A stretch of 64,000 nt of DNA from positions 15,598,001 through 15,662,000 of the forward strand of contig NC_084941.1 in assembly GCF_958298935.1 (NCBI RefSeq), given 5' to 3'. Positions within the stretch are counted from its first letter, which is position 1. Each line of letters starts with the position of its first letter. The translations under genes and the position numbers were made by a program. This DNA comes from Phragmites australis. Its lineage: Eukaryota > Streptophyta > Magnoliopsida > Poales > Poaceae. Shown here piece after piece: positions 20,782-32,743 of the stretch. Under the pieces are notes generated by a model that was given only the letters and a program-made list of their open reading frames with translations, did no database searches and was not told the origin of the DNA.

Positions 20782-22056
20782 TCGATAACGTTCCGAAGCA
20801 GTTCGAGGGACTTCAAGACCAAGATTTCGACAACACTGAGCAGCATTGGGAAAAAGGCAAGTGTCCTTGATCATATTGAATCTATGTTTTAAATGTTTTG
20901 TTTTACAAAAATTGCATGCAATGTCAATATGATGGGTAGTCACCTATGTTAGGGTTTTTCCTAGATTTTCCCTTATCATCCCTTGAAAGGATGGTTTATG
21001 GTTAGGTGTCTTTGTGGGTAGATTGCTTAGCCATGCTTTTGGGATGTTGAGAAGTGTCATAATCTTGACTAATAAACGTATGCAACAATGGTCGTTAATG
21101 TGTTAATGGTCTAGCAACATGGAACCTTAGGCCTTGAGCAAAGTAGTTTTGATGGTTATGATGTTGGTCTAGTGTTTGCTCAAGTAACCTAAGTAAGGAC
21201 CGGTTCGTGAAGCAACAACCCAAGAAGTAACGTACCAACCACGAGGCTAATATGGGTAAGACGTGACATACTGATTAGAGTCTGTCCAGTGTGCATTGGG
21301 TCAGCACAAAAGGGGGCTTCTAGGTAGGAGCTTAGCTTGCGTAAAGCCTGGCGGTGAAACCTAGTGGGTAGACACATACTGGATTAGTCTCTGGTTAGTG
21401 AAAAGTGTCATACAGTGATTCTTAGCGGCACACCACTGGCGTGTGTTAAGTGTTTCGCGAACATGGCAACTTAGAATTCACTGACTCATGGGGAAAGCTA
21501 GACAACCTCTGCAGAGTGTAAAACTGTTATAACAGCCGTGCTCACGGATATGAGAGACTTGGATCCTCACATGATTAGTGGGTTGTGGTTATGGGTTTGG
21601 TTGTGGTTATGAGTTTGGTTGTGGTTATGGGTCTGGTACAGGGAGTACTAGATGGTTGTGGTTATGGTTCTGGTACAGGGAGTACTAAATGGTTGTGGTT
21701 ATAGTTCTGGTACAGGGAGTACTAGATGGTTTTGGTTATAGTATAGGGAGTACTAGAAGGTTATGGTGTGCAAGGTGGGGAGCCTTGTATGCTGGGTGTT
21801 GAACTGTTTGGGTTACATTCACTTAATAATTGCTTAATGCTTTTGAGTCCAAATATGTTTTCATTACTCGCATTTACGCAAAATTACCATGTGTTAGCCT
21901 ATTCTTGATATAAGCCTGCATATCATTACTTTCCCCCACTTGCTGAGCACGTCATGTGCTCACACTTGCTATTTTCCCTATACCATGTGACATGTATGCT
22001 GCTGCTCAGTGAGTGAAGATGTTGAAGACTATCAAGACGAGGTTGTGACGTTCTAG
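20782..22056 (+). other. Two conserved exons of a spliced acidic reading frame inside the long LTR (copy 1)
   Basis: Exon at 20782-20856 follows a GATTAG acceptor and reads DNVPKQFEGLQDQDFDNTEQ, ending AAAG before GCAAGT, a strong GC-type donor. The next exon at 22010-22056 follows GCTGCTGCTCAG and reads SEDVEDYQDEVVTF and a TAG. The donor is phase 1 and the acceptor exon supplies the other two bases, so the join stays in frame. The same exons, sites and phase are in copy 2 (60691-61925) and in another LTR family (46547-45343, minus strand). The first exon is not fixed: the G/C-rich segment ending at about 19441 has a good donor but its ATG frame does not match the phase. Confidence 0.5.
21570..21745 (+). 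repeat. Short tandem repeats, 37-bp core
   Basis: GTACAGGGAGTACTA recurs at about 21636, 21673 and 21710 with TGGTTGTGGTTATG-type sequence between. Copy 2 of the LTR has one unit only (61600-61640), so the array expanded in copy 1. Confidence 0.8.
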
Positions 22057-22167
22057 GCGTGTGTCTCCCAGTCAGTTGCCTGCGATATTGTTGGGCCCCA
22101 GTGCTTCTGTTCCGCTGCAGATATCTTCATAGAAGACAATATATGTCAATTGCTGTAAGAGTTTAAT

Positions 22168-22177
22168 GTTATTTAAT
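22168..22177 (+). terminator. Poly(A) signal in long LTR copy 1
   Basis: AATAAA within TTTAATAAAAGTATTGC, kept in copy 2 near 62040, about 115 bp after the Phe-stop of the embedded frame. Confidence 0.45.
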
Positions 22178-22429
22178 AAAAGTATTGCTTTTTTTACTTC
22201 ACCTGTGACGTCCTTATGTGTGCTGAACATCCTGGGCACACATAAGCCGCATCTGGTTTTGTACGTTAAAACTGGGTGTTACAGTTGGTAAGAGGATCAA
22301 CTGATGGATGGATATTAGGTGTGGGAGATAGACGTACAAGAATAATGATGTGTGTTCAAGGGCATACAGGATTGCAATTCTCTTGGATGGACACAATAGG
22401 TACCTGGCACTACTACAAAACGATACTGT

Positions 22430-22710
22430 ACAGGTGGGTGGAAACGCCTTTTCACAGACATTTAGAGCACCCGCCTGCGACCGAAGGCCTGGCGCAAAAG
22501 TGACCGCCTGTGGAAATCGATTTCCACAAGCGGTTCCTAATGTCAACCGCCTGTTGAAATCAATTTCCACAGGTGGTTGGCTTAATAAACCGCCTGTGGA
22601 AATAGTTTTCCAGAGGCGGTTATTTATGTCAACCACCTGTGGTCCACATTAGCTGCCACCTTAGATATAAAGATTTCCACAGGCGGTTCCGTATGAGAAC
22701 CGCCTGTGGT
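22430..22710. repeat. Left subterminal repeats of CACTA-2
   Basis: AACCGCCTGTGGAAAT and its complement ATTTCCACAGGCGGTT recur about ten times in both orientations, with slight variation. Confidence 0.9.
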
Positions 22711-22853
22711 ATGTATTTCTTTCAAAAAAATAATTAGAATATATTTTATTCCATCCAGATTTCATACAGTTTCAATAACAATATAAATAGCATCACATAT
22801 TTCAATGTTTAACACAAGTACAATAATATTTACAACATCACAAGCCTATATAG

Positions 22854-24412
22854 CTAAGAGTCGCTCTCCCACACACAAAGTCTCGGATGGCTAGCTAATT
22901 CACCTCCGCGATAAAAGAATCTACCGTTCTTGTGGATGACTTTGTGCATAATAAACCGGCACATGTCACGTTGGACGTTTTGGATTTCTTTGTCAGTGAG
23001 AGCTTGGTTGGCACATTGGATCATCCTTGCCTGGTTTGAAAACACAACTAAAAGAGTTAAAACACTACTGACTACGGAAACATAACCAAATAAGAATGTG
23101 CAGGCGCAATGATGACTTACGTCCTCAGGGTTCGTTGTGTACCTCCCATTTATCCTAAGAAGTTGGCAAACATAGTATCCACAAAGAACGGTATTGAAAC
23201 CTTGCTTGTGGCACTACAAATAAAAACGCAACGTATTCGTTAGTTCAATAAAACTCTTCGTCATTAATAGTGGGATACAAGAATTAGAAGTTGTGTTATT
23301 ACTGGAAAGTGTGTACGGACCGTCATTGCATCCGGCTTGTCCGTATCGTGTATCCCACCTTTCGTTACGTACCACTAGTAGGCCCTATTCCAATGCCAAC
23401 AAGTAATTATCAATTCATAAATAATGTATAAGAATTTTAAGTATGGGGGATTTCCTTTACCTCTTTATAACGTCAATGAAATCTTGGTAGGATTTTTGTT
23501 GGAAATCGGCAGAGTCAAGGACCACGAGTCCGCTCGACTTCGGCATCAGCATTATACAAATATAGTGATCGCTACATGAATACTTATATTAGATTCTTGA
23601 TCGATCAACTAAGTTGAACATTTATGTTAGATTCATAACGTATCATACTTACTTAAAGTTGTAGGGAGCGAAGATGCAGTCCTTGTCCTGTATTTCTAGC
23701 ATAGCCCTTCCTATGTAGGTTGACATTTCGAGCCTTTTTGTTTTGGTTGCTTCTTTTATGACCCGTGCTTTATCCTTTTTACTCTTCCCCTTAATCCTAG
23801 GGTCATCAGTCCTTATGTTCACGACCATGTTGGGCTGGGAAATTCGTTGCGGATCAATGAATCCGACAGGCCTCTTCAACTTTTCCGCATCGTTAAATTG
23901 CATCCTACAGAACAAGTCAATAGTCATTAGCTTCTATAGCATATATTGGTATATATATGAACGTAGGGGTAGATTGTTGGCACTTACAGGCACCACACGC
24001 TTATGAGATTGACGTCAAGTTTGTCGAGGTGGAACAAAGCGTGCATGTCCTTAAAATCCAACATGAGGTAGTTGTCTCCGCTTAGATAAACGATAGCGGG
24101 GACAGAAGCAGTTATTATGGAGAGCCCCGCGCGACATGCCCTCATGTACCATTCGTGGAATTTTCTCATCTCCCACGGACCTTCTTGGAGTTGAAACGAT
24201 GGCAGAAATGGCTTGCCATGCTCAAATTTCTCGGGAACATCCAGTGTAGGCACGAAATCTATCTGTGAGGTACTTAATGCTTTGACGATCTCTTTCGTGA
24301 GATCGCCCTTCGCTGGAGATTCCTGAGCAGATGATGCCTTTGGTTTTGACGAGGACAGAAGCCACCTCTTCATCGGATCAGGTAGATCAATCTTCTCATA
24401 TGGGGTAATCAT
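22854..24412 (-). pseudogene. Ulp1-like (C48) cysteine protease domain of the CACTA-2 second gene
   Basis: Exons read from the right. 24412-23988 contains MRKFHEWYMRACRAGLS and DNYLMLDFKDMHALFHLDKL. 23904-23653 contains MQFNDAEKLKRPVGFIDP and ends APYNF. 23571-23461 contains DHYICIMLMPKSSGLVVLDS. Then come about 23400-23300 (WYVTKGGIHDTDKPDAMTVR), about 23215-23120 (NTVLCGYYVCQLLRINGRY), and a last exon to the stop at 22854. The first three exons join in frame at clear GT/AG sites. The Ulp1 triad His (DHY), Asp (VLDS) and Cys (VLCGYYVC) is present. A stop in the fourth exon (before WYVTKGG) is the visible lesion in this part. Ulp1-like domains are common passengers in grass CACTA elements; whether they act as SUMO proteases is unknown. 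Confidence 0.85.
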
Positions 24413-24429
24413 TGTAGGAACTCTCCGAT

Positions 24430-26509
24430 GCTCAGGTGATGGATGTGCCGGAGGCGGAGATGCCAGAGTCGGAGACGCTGGAGGCGGAGGTGCCTGAGTT
24501 GTAGACGGTGAAGCACGATGTGAAGTTGCATGCGGCGGAGATACCGGGCGCGGGGGCTGAGGTGCCTGAGGTAGAGTGGGTTGGCTCTGGGGCTGAGGTG
24601 CCTGAGGCAGAGTGGGTTGGCTCTGGGGCAGAGGTGCCGGAGTCAGAGTGGGTTGGCTCTAGGGCAGAGGTGCCTGAGGCAGAGATGCTGGGAGCTGGGA
24701 CAGGCATGACGCTGACGATTGTGACTTCTGACAGCTGAATATGATATCCCATCTGGGCCACAAAATGAAGTTTTCAACAGCCTCATCGAGAATCTCAATA
24801 CCCTCAGGTGTGCTGATTTCAAGCTTGTACTTCATGAAAACCGGCTGCACCGAGTCCACTTGTACCTTGGTATAACCGGTTGGAATATCTTGACTGTGAA
24901 ACACACGGCCTGGAATAGCCTGGCCAATGGCAGCCTCGACAGTGAAGTCTCCCTTGCTGACCGGAACATGAAGAATGCAAGGGGTAGCCTCTGTGATTTC
25001 ATCCACAGGATATCTCTGGCTATCGAAATGTGTGGACCCGATGCTGCTTCGAAATCCTCGGCTGGTTGGTTGCTCTATCAGCATTAATGCCGCCCTTTCC
25101 TTCTCCTTTTCATTCCACATCTTCATGAATTCAACCTTAACCTATTCTTGTATCTGTTCCTCTAGGGTCTTCTTATATCTATTACGGGTCTTGTACTAGC
25201 TCGCAGCATCTGGGAACCCATGCTTCCAGCCCACTTTTGATCCGATGCCTCGAGTGCGACCCGGGTGTTCCTTGTTCCCTAGGGCCTTGGTAACCAGGTC
25301 ATTCTCCCTGTCGGGCTCTAGAGACCCTTCCTTAGCAAGCCCTTGGATGGTCTGGGTCACCTCCATAGTCTCAGGGATATTGAAGGCTAAGTCCCAGACT
25401 CGGTTCGTTGTGACCAAGCGTAGACCTAGTTCCTGCTTCACTCGTCACAATTTTCTAAAGGGTTGGGTTTCCCAGCCCGGGTAGCCTCTTCTTCTTACCT
25501 CCTCCACTCAGGAATTTTGGGGGCGTACCCAGACGTGCCCAGGTGATGGTGGTGCTTGTTCTTCTTCGCAAGGTGCTTGAACGATTCACCCAGTTTGATG
25601 GCATCAAGTGTGGTCTTCTGCCTAACAAACTCTGCCCATTGCTCTGGCGTAATCTTTCCGTATTTATTAAAGGGTACCAGATTCTTCTTCACGAATTCCT
25701 TATTGAGTTCACTCTTCCAGCCCCGGAAGCTTTTTCCCATAGTTTTCAATGCATTCTGTTTGGCTGCTTCCTCTGTTTCCGAGGGGAATCGGATGGTTCT
25801 ATGCAATGTTGCCCACAAGGACTCCTTCGTCTCATCCGACACCAACTACCAATCAGTTACAGTGATTGGGACGTACTCCTTGACAAGGAATCCGCAACTG
25901 TTACGGAATTTGGCGCATGCCTTACGAGGTGCAACAGGCTCCCCTTCAACACCGACCTGTGTTATTGTATAAATGCCGGACGGTAACTTGTTTCTGCTAC
26001 ACTGGCCCCTTCTTCGTTTCAGCGTCAGCCCAGAGGGATCCGAAGTTTCGGGCACAGATGTAGCGGTGGGTTGTGGCGCAGAATGTTGTGGCGCAGATGA
26101 TCAACGCGAAGATCTTTGCACCCTCACCCTTTAGAGAGAAAAAAAGGAGAGTTGACATGAATAGAATATATTCCTCCATTTAAGAAGTATAAAATGCATT
26201 GACTCAACTAAATACCTCTTCGGTGGGATCGTACTCGTTGTCACTTTCCCGACATCGGATCTCCCAATCGCACAGAACAGGGCTCGGGCTGTGATACGAG
26301 CCCGAGCTTTTGCTGTTATCGGAGGAGGACGACTGGTGAGGGCTTGGGCCCCTATCTGACCTCCTGCTTCCATCCTCTTCTGCAAGCGACCTCTGCGCCG
26401 GGGAGGCCTCTATTGCGAGCGTCCTCTATGCCGGGGAGACCTCTATTGCAACATCCGACATCCTGCTTGCTTCTAGTTTCTTAGGGGTTACTGTCCTCTT
26501 CTGCCTCAT
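24430..26509 (-). pseudogene. Transposase_24 / DUF8039 part of the CACTA-2 second gene (TNPA-like)
   Basis: It starts at an ATG at 26507-26509 (MRQKRTVTPKKLEASRMSD). After a donor near 26213 and an acceptor near 26126 it continues with a Transposase_24-like region (KLPSGIYTI, RKACAKFRNSCGFLVKEYVP, FRGWKSELNKEFVKKNLVP, ALGNKEHPGRT). From 25126 follows a segment (YPVDEITEATPCILHVP, IPTGYTKVQVDSV) like the DUF8039 region of these proteins. In-frame stops lie in the first exon, near 25846, at 25495, near 25441, near 25196 and near 25145. Frames shift near 24750 and 24420. The stop codons are TAG, TAA and TGA in places where related copies code. The protein then leads into the Ulp1 domain, so one fused gene is likely. 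Confidence 0.75.
24540..24700 (-). repeat. 36-bp repeat coding a 12-residue unit
   Basis: GAGGTGCC(T/G)G recurs at 24559, 24595, 24631 and 24667. On the minus strand it codes SGTSAPEPTHSA units, a Ser/Pro/Thr-rich linker between the DNA-binding part and the Ulp1 domain. Confidence 0.85.
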
Positions 26510-28500
26510 GTTACTTAATCGACCGATGAATTATTGTTGCCTAGAAAAAACTAACAAGTATGCAATGGTACATCAATGAAATCGTGGCATCGTACGGGCA
26601 TTATGCTAGTATGAAAAAAGAGGGCATTCTGCTAGTATGAAAAAAGAGGGCATTCTGCTAGTTCTAGTCGAGGTTTTGCCATTTATATACATAAATTATA
26701 AATAGTTAAACACTGGAAGTGTGTTTAATTTTGAACTCTGGAACTTCACAGAAACAATTCATTTTGGGCAAGAACTACATAAAAATTACATGTTCCTAAA
26801 CGGCGTGGAAAGATGTTCACAGCATGGTTTTGAACTGAAATATACAAACAACTACACTTAGTAACTTATAGGATCATACTGTTTACGAATGTAAGAACTA
26901 TATGTTCAGCTGCAGTTTTTCAGAGGAACATTTTTCTACCACTAGAGCTACAGCTGGGAGTAAAGGTGTTACAGGCAATTCTTGCAGTGATATGTGCGTT
27001 GGACTTTGGGTTGTCCGAGAGGCATGCCAGTAAGATCTCATTACATTCTTCACACTATGGGGGATAGAATGTTGATTTGGTTTTTTAGTGAATTTTGCAT
27101 TTTGCATTAGACCTTCTTGAGGCCATGGTACATATATCTGGAAAGTGCAGCACAGATTTAAATGTTTTGTCATTTGTACAGAGATTTTCTAAGCGTCTTG
27201 TACAGAGATTGGGTTTGGGGCATCAGAATGCCCTCATGATTCATGAAATCGAATATACACTTTATCCTGAACATGGCCTGATTTCTGCTTGTTGCACCGG
27301 TCCATTGGATCCCTATGAAAAGCTTGATAAAAACACACACAAAATCCAAAAAAGAATAATAAGAATAAAAATATAATAAAAGGGCATCAGAAAAATAAAA
27401 GGGCATCTACAATTCCAATGGAAGGAACATGCATAACACTTGTCCATATCTTCTGGGGGTTGCCAATTAAAATACTAGTTCCTGCAATATAGCATGTCAT
27501 GGGATGCTATGGCAGCCAATTATTAAATAGTGAGTACTGGCACAATATTCTTAAGAACAATAAAATTCATAAAGTAAGCAGCGCATGCTGGCATCCATCG
27601 CTAAACTACTTATTTATTTAGGAGATTAGAGGTTGCTTTGAAAATCTGACTTCGCCTTGTACATACATATAGCAGAATATCAGATGGACATACAAGGGGA
27701 AATAAATAAGTTTTGCTAATGGAGTTTAATTATCCCTTCTAAAATGAACGAATGATGCAGCAGGCAAAGCTTAGGCAGCCTGCAGCAACCGGACAAAACT
27801 TATACTTGTAGTCTTCTATCTGCTACCATAAAAAGCACAAAATGTATATGGCAGTGAGGAAGGCATCCTAAACAGCGACCGGTATAAACTTTGCAGACAG
27901 GAACACAGACTGTACTCACAGACAAAGCCCATATAATAGTATTTTTTCCTTTAATACTGATTTTAGTATCTTTTCTTTATATTATAGTATTTCCTTGAAT
28001 TCAAATATTGCTCTGGGCTTTGATACAGAAAATGGATGTTTTGCCATGCCTCCATTTTGTGTTAATTGCTGATTTCGTGATGATGAACTATGTTCTGTGT
28101 TCGTGAAAAAAAAAAAGAGAAATGCTATACTCTTTTTAAAAGACATTGCTTCACTAAATTGCTGACATAAACAGGAATGGATATTGTGAGATAAAATCGT
28201 TCTTCATGCTTAACCTTGGTTTTAATTAAGTTAAATATAGTCCCCAACCAAGCAAATTATGGAGTGCCTCACTGATCGAGCTAAAACATGTTGGAAAAAA
28301 TTAATATATAGGTTCATCCTTGTGTAATTTTTCAAGTTCTCAAGAAATTAAATTGCAGTTATTAGAACTACACAGGATAAATATATATGCAACCACTATG
28401 CATGACACAGTTACTAAATCAGTAGAGCATGAAGAATTTATGTGCCACTCTGAACTCAACTCTCCTCAAAATTTTAATTAACCTTGCTGGATTCCATTTC
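26510..28500 (-). other. Intron or spacer within CACTA-2, no gene seen
   Basis: A/T-rich unique sequence upstream of the second gene. A 42-bp stretch with AAAAAAGAGGGCATTCTGCTAG is duplicated at about 26600-26660. Frames at 26898-27406 show no domain. Confidence 0.5.
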
Positions 28501-28519
28501 ACATGTAGATGAAGCTCAA

Positions 28520-29010
28520 GGGCTTTCTAATTGAAAATGCTATGATTGTTACTACATCCATCTTCGTTAACCCGAATGCATGCGAGCAATGTCAAAACCC
28601 TACAGGAACCAGGCGCTGCACCACGGCACGATGGCCGGCATCACAAAGAAGAGGGGGGCATCACACGGCCGGCCGGAGAACCGAGTACGACCGCTCGGCC
28701 GGGAGGGGGATATGGACCTACTCACCGACGGCGGTGGCTCCTCCTCGGCGCGGTCCAACTCGGTGTCGGCGGCTCCTCCACGACGCTGTCGAACTCGGCG
28801 GCAGCGGCTACTCCTCGGCGCGGTCCAACTCGGTGGCGGCGGCTCCTCCTTGGTGTGGTCCAACTCGGCGGCGGTGGCTCCTCCTCGGCGTCGGACCGGT
28901 CTCCTCGTCGGGGGTGGCAGCGGAAAGGGAGAGCGCGGGAGGCGGATGGATGGACAGCCTGACAGCGCGGTCGATGGTTTGTGAAAGCACTAGGGTTTTC
29001 GGGGCCGCGC
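28520..29010 (-). other. G/C-rich island with a 35-bp minisatellite in CACTA-2
   Basis: GTCCAACTCGG or GTCGAACTCGG recurs at 28753, 28788, 28823 and 28858, exactly 35 bp apart. Because 35 is not divisible by 3 the repeat cycles all frames, and overlapping frames are open on both strands. It lies just left of the internal subterminal-repeat block and upstream of the second gene, so it may be that gene's leader exon or promoter. I recognise no protein domain. Confidence 0.6.
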
Positions 29011-29027
29011 GCGGTTATATAAATAGA

Positions 29028-29125
29028 AACGATTTCTACAGACGGTTCACCTAAGGAACCGCCTGTGGAAATTATTTCCACAGGCGGTTTCTTACGTTAA
29101 CCGCCTGTGGAAACCTGTGAAATGA
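29028..29125. repeat. Internal block of CACTA-2 subterminal repeats
   Basis: Five copies of the AACCGCCTGTGGAAAT motif in both orientations lie in the middle of the element, 6.6 kb from one end and 6.8 kb from the other, between the two genes. Confidence 0.85.
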
Positions 29126-29300
29126 TTTTTGCTTGTTTGGGAAATACTATTATATTACATATTAAAGCATCTTAAATATTCTATTACATATTAAAGCATC
29201 TTAAATGCATACAAGTCCTTAATACAAATTAAAGCTTATCCTAATTGTATACAAATTTCAAGGTTCTGCCACATTGGAAAATAATTCGCATAACATGGCA

Positions 29301-29882
29301 CTATTTGCCTTGAACTGTTTTCCCTACACCATCCAGACGCATGTACAGCATCACAGATCTATTGAGGGTTGCTTCTACAAGTTTGATCTTTTCTAGATCT
29401 CCAAAAGGCGGCACGTCGTCGAACTGATTGTATTCTTCCTCATCCTCCACATTCTTGACTCCGACAATTCTTTGTTTTCCGGCAACAACTACGTACTTCT
29501 TTTCATTTGCGGGGTCGATTATATAGAAAACTTGTGTGACGTGATCAGCGAGTACCCACGGGTCATCTTTGTGGCCTACAATACTGAGGTCGACAATTGT
29601 GAAGCCGTAGTTGTCCACCGCCACGCTATTTGGGTGTTTGACCCATTTGCACCGAAAGACGGGGATTTGCAGATTCACTCCATAGTCTAGTTCCCAGATT
29701 TCTTCTACGAACCCATAGTAGGTGACCTTTTCCCCTGTTGTGTCATAGGCTTCTGTTCGAACACCGCTGTTTTGGGTCGTGCTCTTCTTGTCTTTTGCTT
29801 TAGTATAAAACGTGTACCCATTAATGTCATACGCTTGCCATGACGTAACTAAACTTGATGGGCCACAAACCAACATTTTCAT
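29301..29882 (-). pseudogene. DUF4216 segment of the CACTA-2 tnp2 gene
   Basis: A 193-codon open frame: AYDINGYTFYTKAKDKKST near the start, then YYGFVEEIWELDYG, HKDDPWVLADHVTQVFYI and an acidic DEEEYNQFDDVPPFG stretch, ending VGKTVQGK. It overlaps the preceding frame by about 55 bp, and one frameshift near 29880 separates the two. This is the C terminus of tnp2-type proteins. Confidence 0.85.
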
Positions 29883-31848
29883 TTTTTTTATCTACAGATT
29901 CACCATCCGGAAGGTTTTGGTTCTTTAACCATGTGGTGAAGCGACGCTTGTGCTCTTTCAAGATCCAATCATACGAGCGGCCTTGATTTTTTGTGTGGAG
30001 CTCATTTAGGTGTTGTTCGATGTACGACGCCACTAACTGGATCTGCTGCAAGATGGTGAAATGTGCTTCTTCCACTGCTTTGTAATCATGATCGATGGAT
30101 CTTTTCTTCCCTTTGGTCCATCTCCCAGACAACCTCCCCTCATGTCGAGATACAGGTACACCAAACGGATTAGAATCTTTTATGTAATCGATGCAACACT
30201 CAACGACTTCCCCGGTACTGTAGCCCTCGATCATGGAACCCTCTGGGTGAGCACGATTCTGTACATAGCCCTTGAGAATGCCCATGTACCGCTCAAACGC
30301 ATACATCTGATGTAAGAATACAGGGCCCAGCACAATTATGTCATTCACGATGTGAACCAAGAGGTGTACCATGATATCAAAAAAGGATGGAGGGAAGCAC
30401 ATCTCAAGTTGGCACAAAGTCTCTACCAAGTAACTATGTAGAGCACCCAGTTTTTCAGCATCGATCACCTTCTGAGCAATTGCGTTGAAGAAGTGACACA
30501 ACCGTGTGATGAACACCTTTATGTATCTTGGCTTGATACCCCTGATTGCAATAGGGAGCATCTGCATCATCATCACATGACAATCGTGAGACTTCATGCC
30601 GATTAGTTTCAAATCTTTCATCGAGACTAGGTTCTTAATGTTGGATGAGTAGCCAGTCGGGACTCTCACCCCACGTAAGCACTTGCACAGTGCCTTTTTC
30701 TCCTCAAGTGTCAGAGAGTAGCTAGCTGGCGGAAGATAATGCTTTCCATTTGGTCTATCTTCAAGGTGTAGCTCTGGCCTAATTTCAAAATGCACCAAGT
30801 CCTTACGTGACTTGATTCCATCCTTTGTCTTGCCTGGTATGTCTAGTAAGAGGCCAAGGATGTTATCACACACATTCTTCTCAACATGCATGACATCGAT
30901 GCTGTGACGGACGTCCAAGTCCTTCCAGTAGGGCAAATACTTAAAGAAAATTAGCATCTTCTTCCACAGCGTGCTGGTCGGTGTCTCACTTTTCTTCCTC
31001 TTTTTACCCTTCGGCGGCTTCCCAAAAACAACCTTGATGCTACTGACCATTTGAAACACTCATGCCCCGCTGCGAGGTTTCAGGCCAGTATCTTCCTCAA
31101 CCGTGTTGTCAAAATATTTCTTCATATTGCGGTATCTGTGAGTTCTGAGTAAGAACCGTCGGTGTCGCATGTACACTACCTTCTGTGAGTACGGAAGGTA
31201 CACAGACGCGGTTTCATCCAAGCACACTGCACATCCTTGCTTCCCTTTAACCTGTCCCGATAGGTTAAAAAGGGTGGGATAATCATTGATGGTAACGAAA
31301 ATCATTGCTTTCAGCGTAAAGTATTGTCATCGGAACTCATCCCACACCCGGACCCCCTCGTTCCACAGTTTTGCCATATCTTCCATCAATGGTTCCAGAA
31401 ACACATCTATATCGTTGCCCGATTGTTTCGGTCCTTGGATAAGAATGGATAGCATAAGGTACTTCCGCTTCATGCATAGCCATGGAGGAAGGTTGTAGAT
31501 GGCCAGGACTACTGGCCAAGTGCTATGTGAGGTGCTCTTGTCACCGAAAGGATTCATTCCGTCGGTACTCAACGCGAACCTTACATTCCTTGGTTCTTCA
31601 GCAAACTCTGGATACATGGCATCGAACTTTCTCCATTGCCTAGCATCAGCGGGGTGTCGAAGCTTAGTTCCATCCTTCTTGCGTTTATCGAAATGCCAAC
31701 GCATCAGTTCAGAGTCCCTAGGGTTCGAGTACAGGCGCTGCAAACAGGGTATCACTGGTAGGTACCACATCACCATCGCAGGACTTCTTCTCTTCTTCTC
31801 TGCGTTGGAAGAAGTGTCTTCTTCGTCATGACCAGCTTCAGCCAACAT
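29827..31848 (-). pseudogene. tnp2 (Transposase_21) core and DUF4218 of CACTA-2
   Basis: One frame runs from 31848 (with PAMVMWYLPVIPCLQRLY), through ALSTDGMNPFGDKSTSHSTW and LSGQVKGKQGCAVCLDE, to IDVMHVEKNVCDNILGLLLD, then DUF4218 (MKDLKLIGMKSHDCHVMMMQ, FPPSFFDIMVHL, QMYAFERYMGILKGYVQNR). Only two in-frame stops interrupt it, both TGA, at 31327-31329 and 31060-31062. At each of these places the flanking residues suggest an original CGA (Arg). Otherwise 674 codons are open, so this copy is the best preserved tnp2 in the window. Confidence 0.9.
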
Positions 31849-31909
31849 CCTGCCTTAGTGGCCCCTCTCTGATAAGGTTTGAAAGTTTTCAAAACAAAAA
31901 AAAACTAAA

Positions 31910-32227
<318 letters not shown>

Positions 32228-32692
32228 TTAATATGGAAACGTAAGAATGTAAGAGAAAGAAAGAATCTTTTCTGATCGCATAAAAAGTCAGAAAAAAGCA
32301 ATTTCCGATCGCATAAAAAGATCAAAAAAGAAATGTGAGAATGTAGTTACAGATGTGAAAAAAGTCAATATCTCTCTGTCTGTGTTCTTAAATCATTACA
32401 AAGTTCTTTAAAAGAAGAAAACCGATCGAAAAAAACCATTCTTATTCTCCGCGGAGTTTTTTTTGGAGCAAGGGGTTTTCACCCGAACTCTGCGCGCCTT
32501 CTTCTTCTTCATGTTGAACGAATTTTGGCGATCGAAGCAAAGACCTAATGTTTCAACTACACCCGTCAGTCAAATGTTTTTCATCAAAGTAAGCGGGGCT
32601 TTTTCGCTCTATCCCATCTCTTTGGGGGGTAGGTGGTAGGTTCCACGGGGCCGCCCTCTTTTCTTTTCCGCACCAAGCCTTCTTGTAAAATC

Positions 32693-32743
32693 GGGTGTAT
32701 AGCTCAGTTGGTAGAGCATTGGGCCTTTAAGCTAATGGTCACA
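32693..32743 (+). pseudogene. trnK: Truncated mitochondrial-type tRNA-Lys (5' part)
   Basis: GGGTGTATAGCTCAGTTGGT is followed by AGAGCATTGGG and a variable-arm start TAATGGTC, the acceptor, D and anticodon arms of plant mitochondrial trnK(UUU). The anticodon region is altered, and the T arm and 3' acceptor strand are missing. Confidence 0.75.

Larger units (their letters stand above)
18343..22292 (+). mobile_element. Long LTR (about 3.95 kb), copy 1, 5' end truncated
   Basis: The segment matches 58131-62149 along almost its full length and ends in the same AAACTGGGTGTTACA terminus, but the TGTAACACCC start is missing. It carries a TATA motif, a G/C-rich exon-like segment with a splice donor (AAAGCAAG then GTGAGG, about 19440), two conserved later exons (see separate entry) and a poly(A) signal. 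Long LTRs starting TGTAACACCC occur in grass Ty3/gypsy elements of the Tekay/Del kind and in LARD elements; which one applies is not shown by the sequence. No retrotransposon protein is encoded. Confidence 0.8.

Noticed and set aside
28509..29081. Several overlapping G/C-rich ORFs
   Set aside because: Open in all frames because of the 35-bp repeat; no domain.
32693..32743. Functional tRNA gene
   Set aside because: T arm and 3' end are missing and the anticodon arm is altered.
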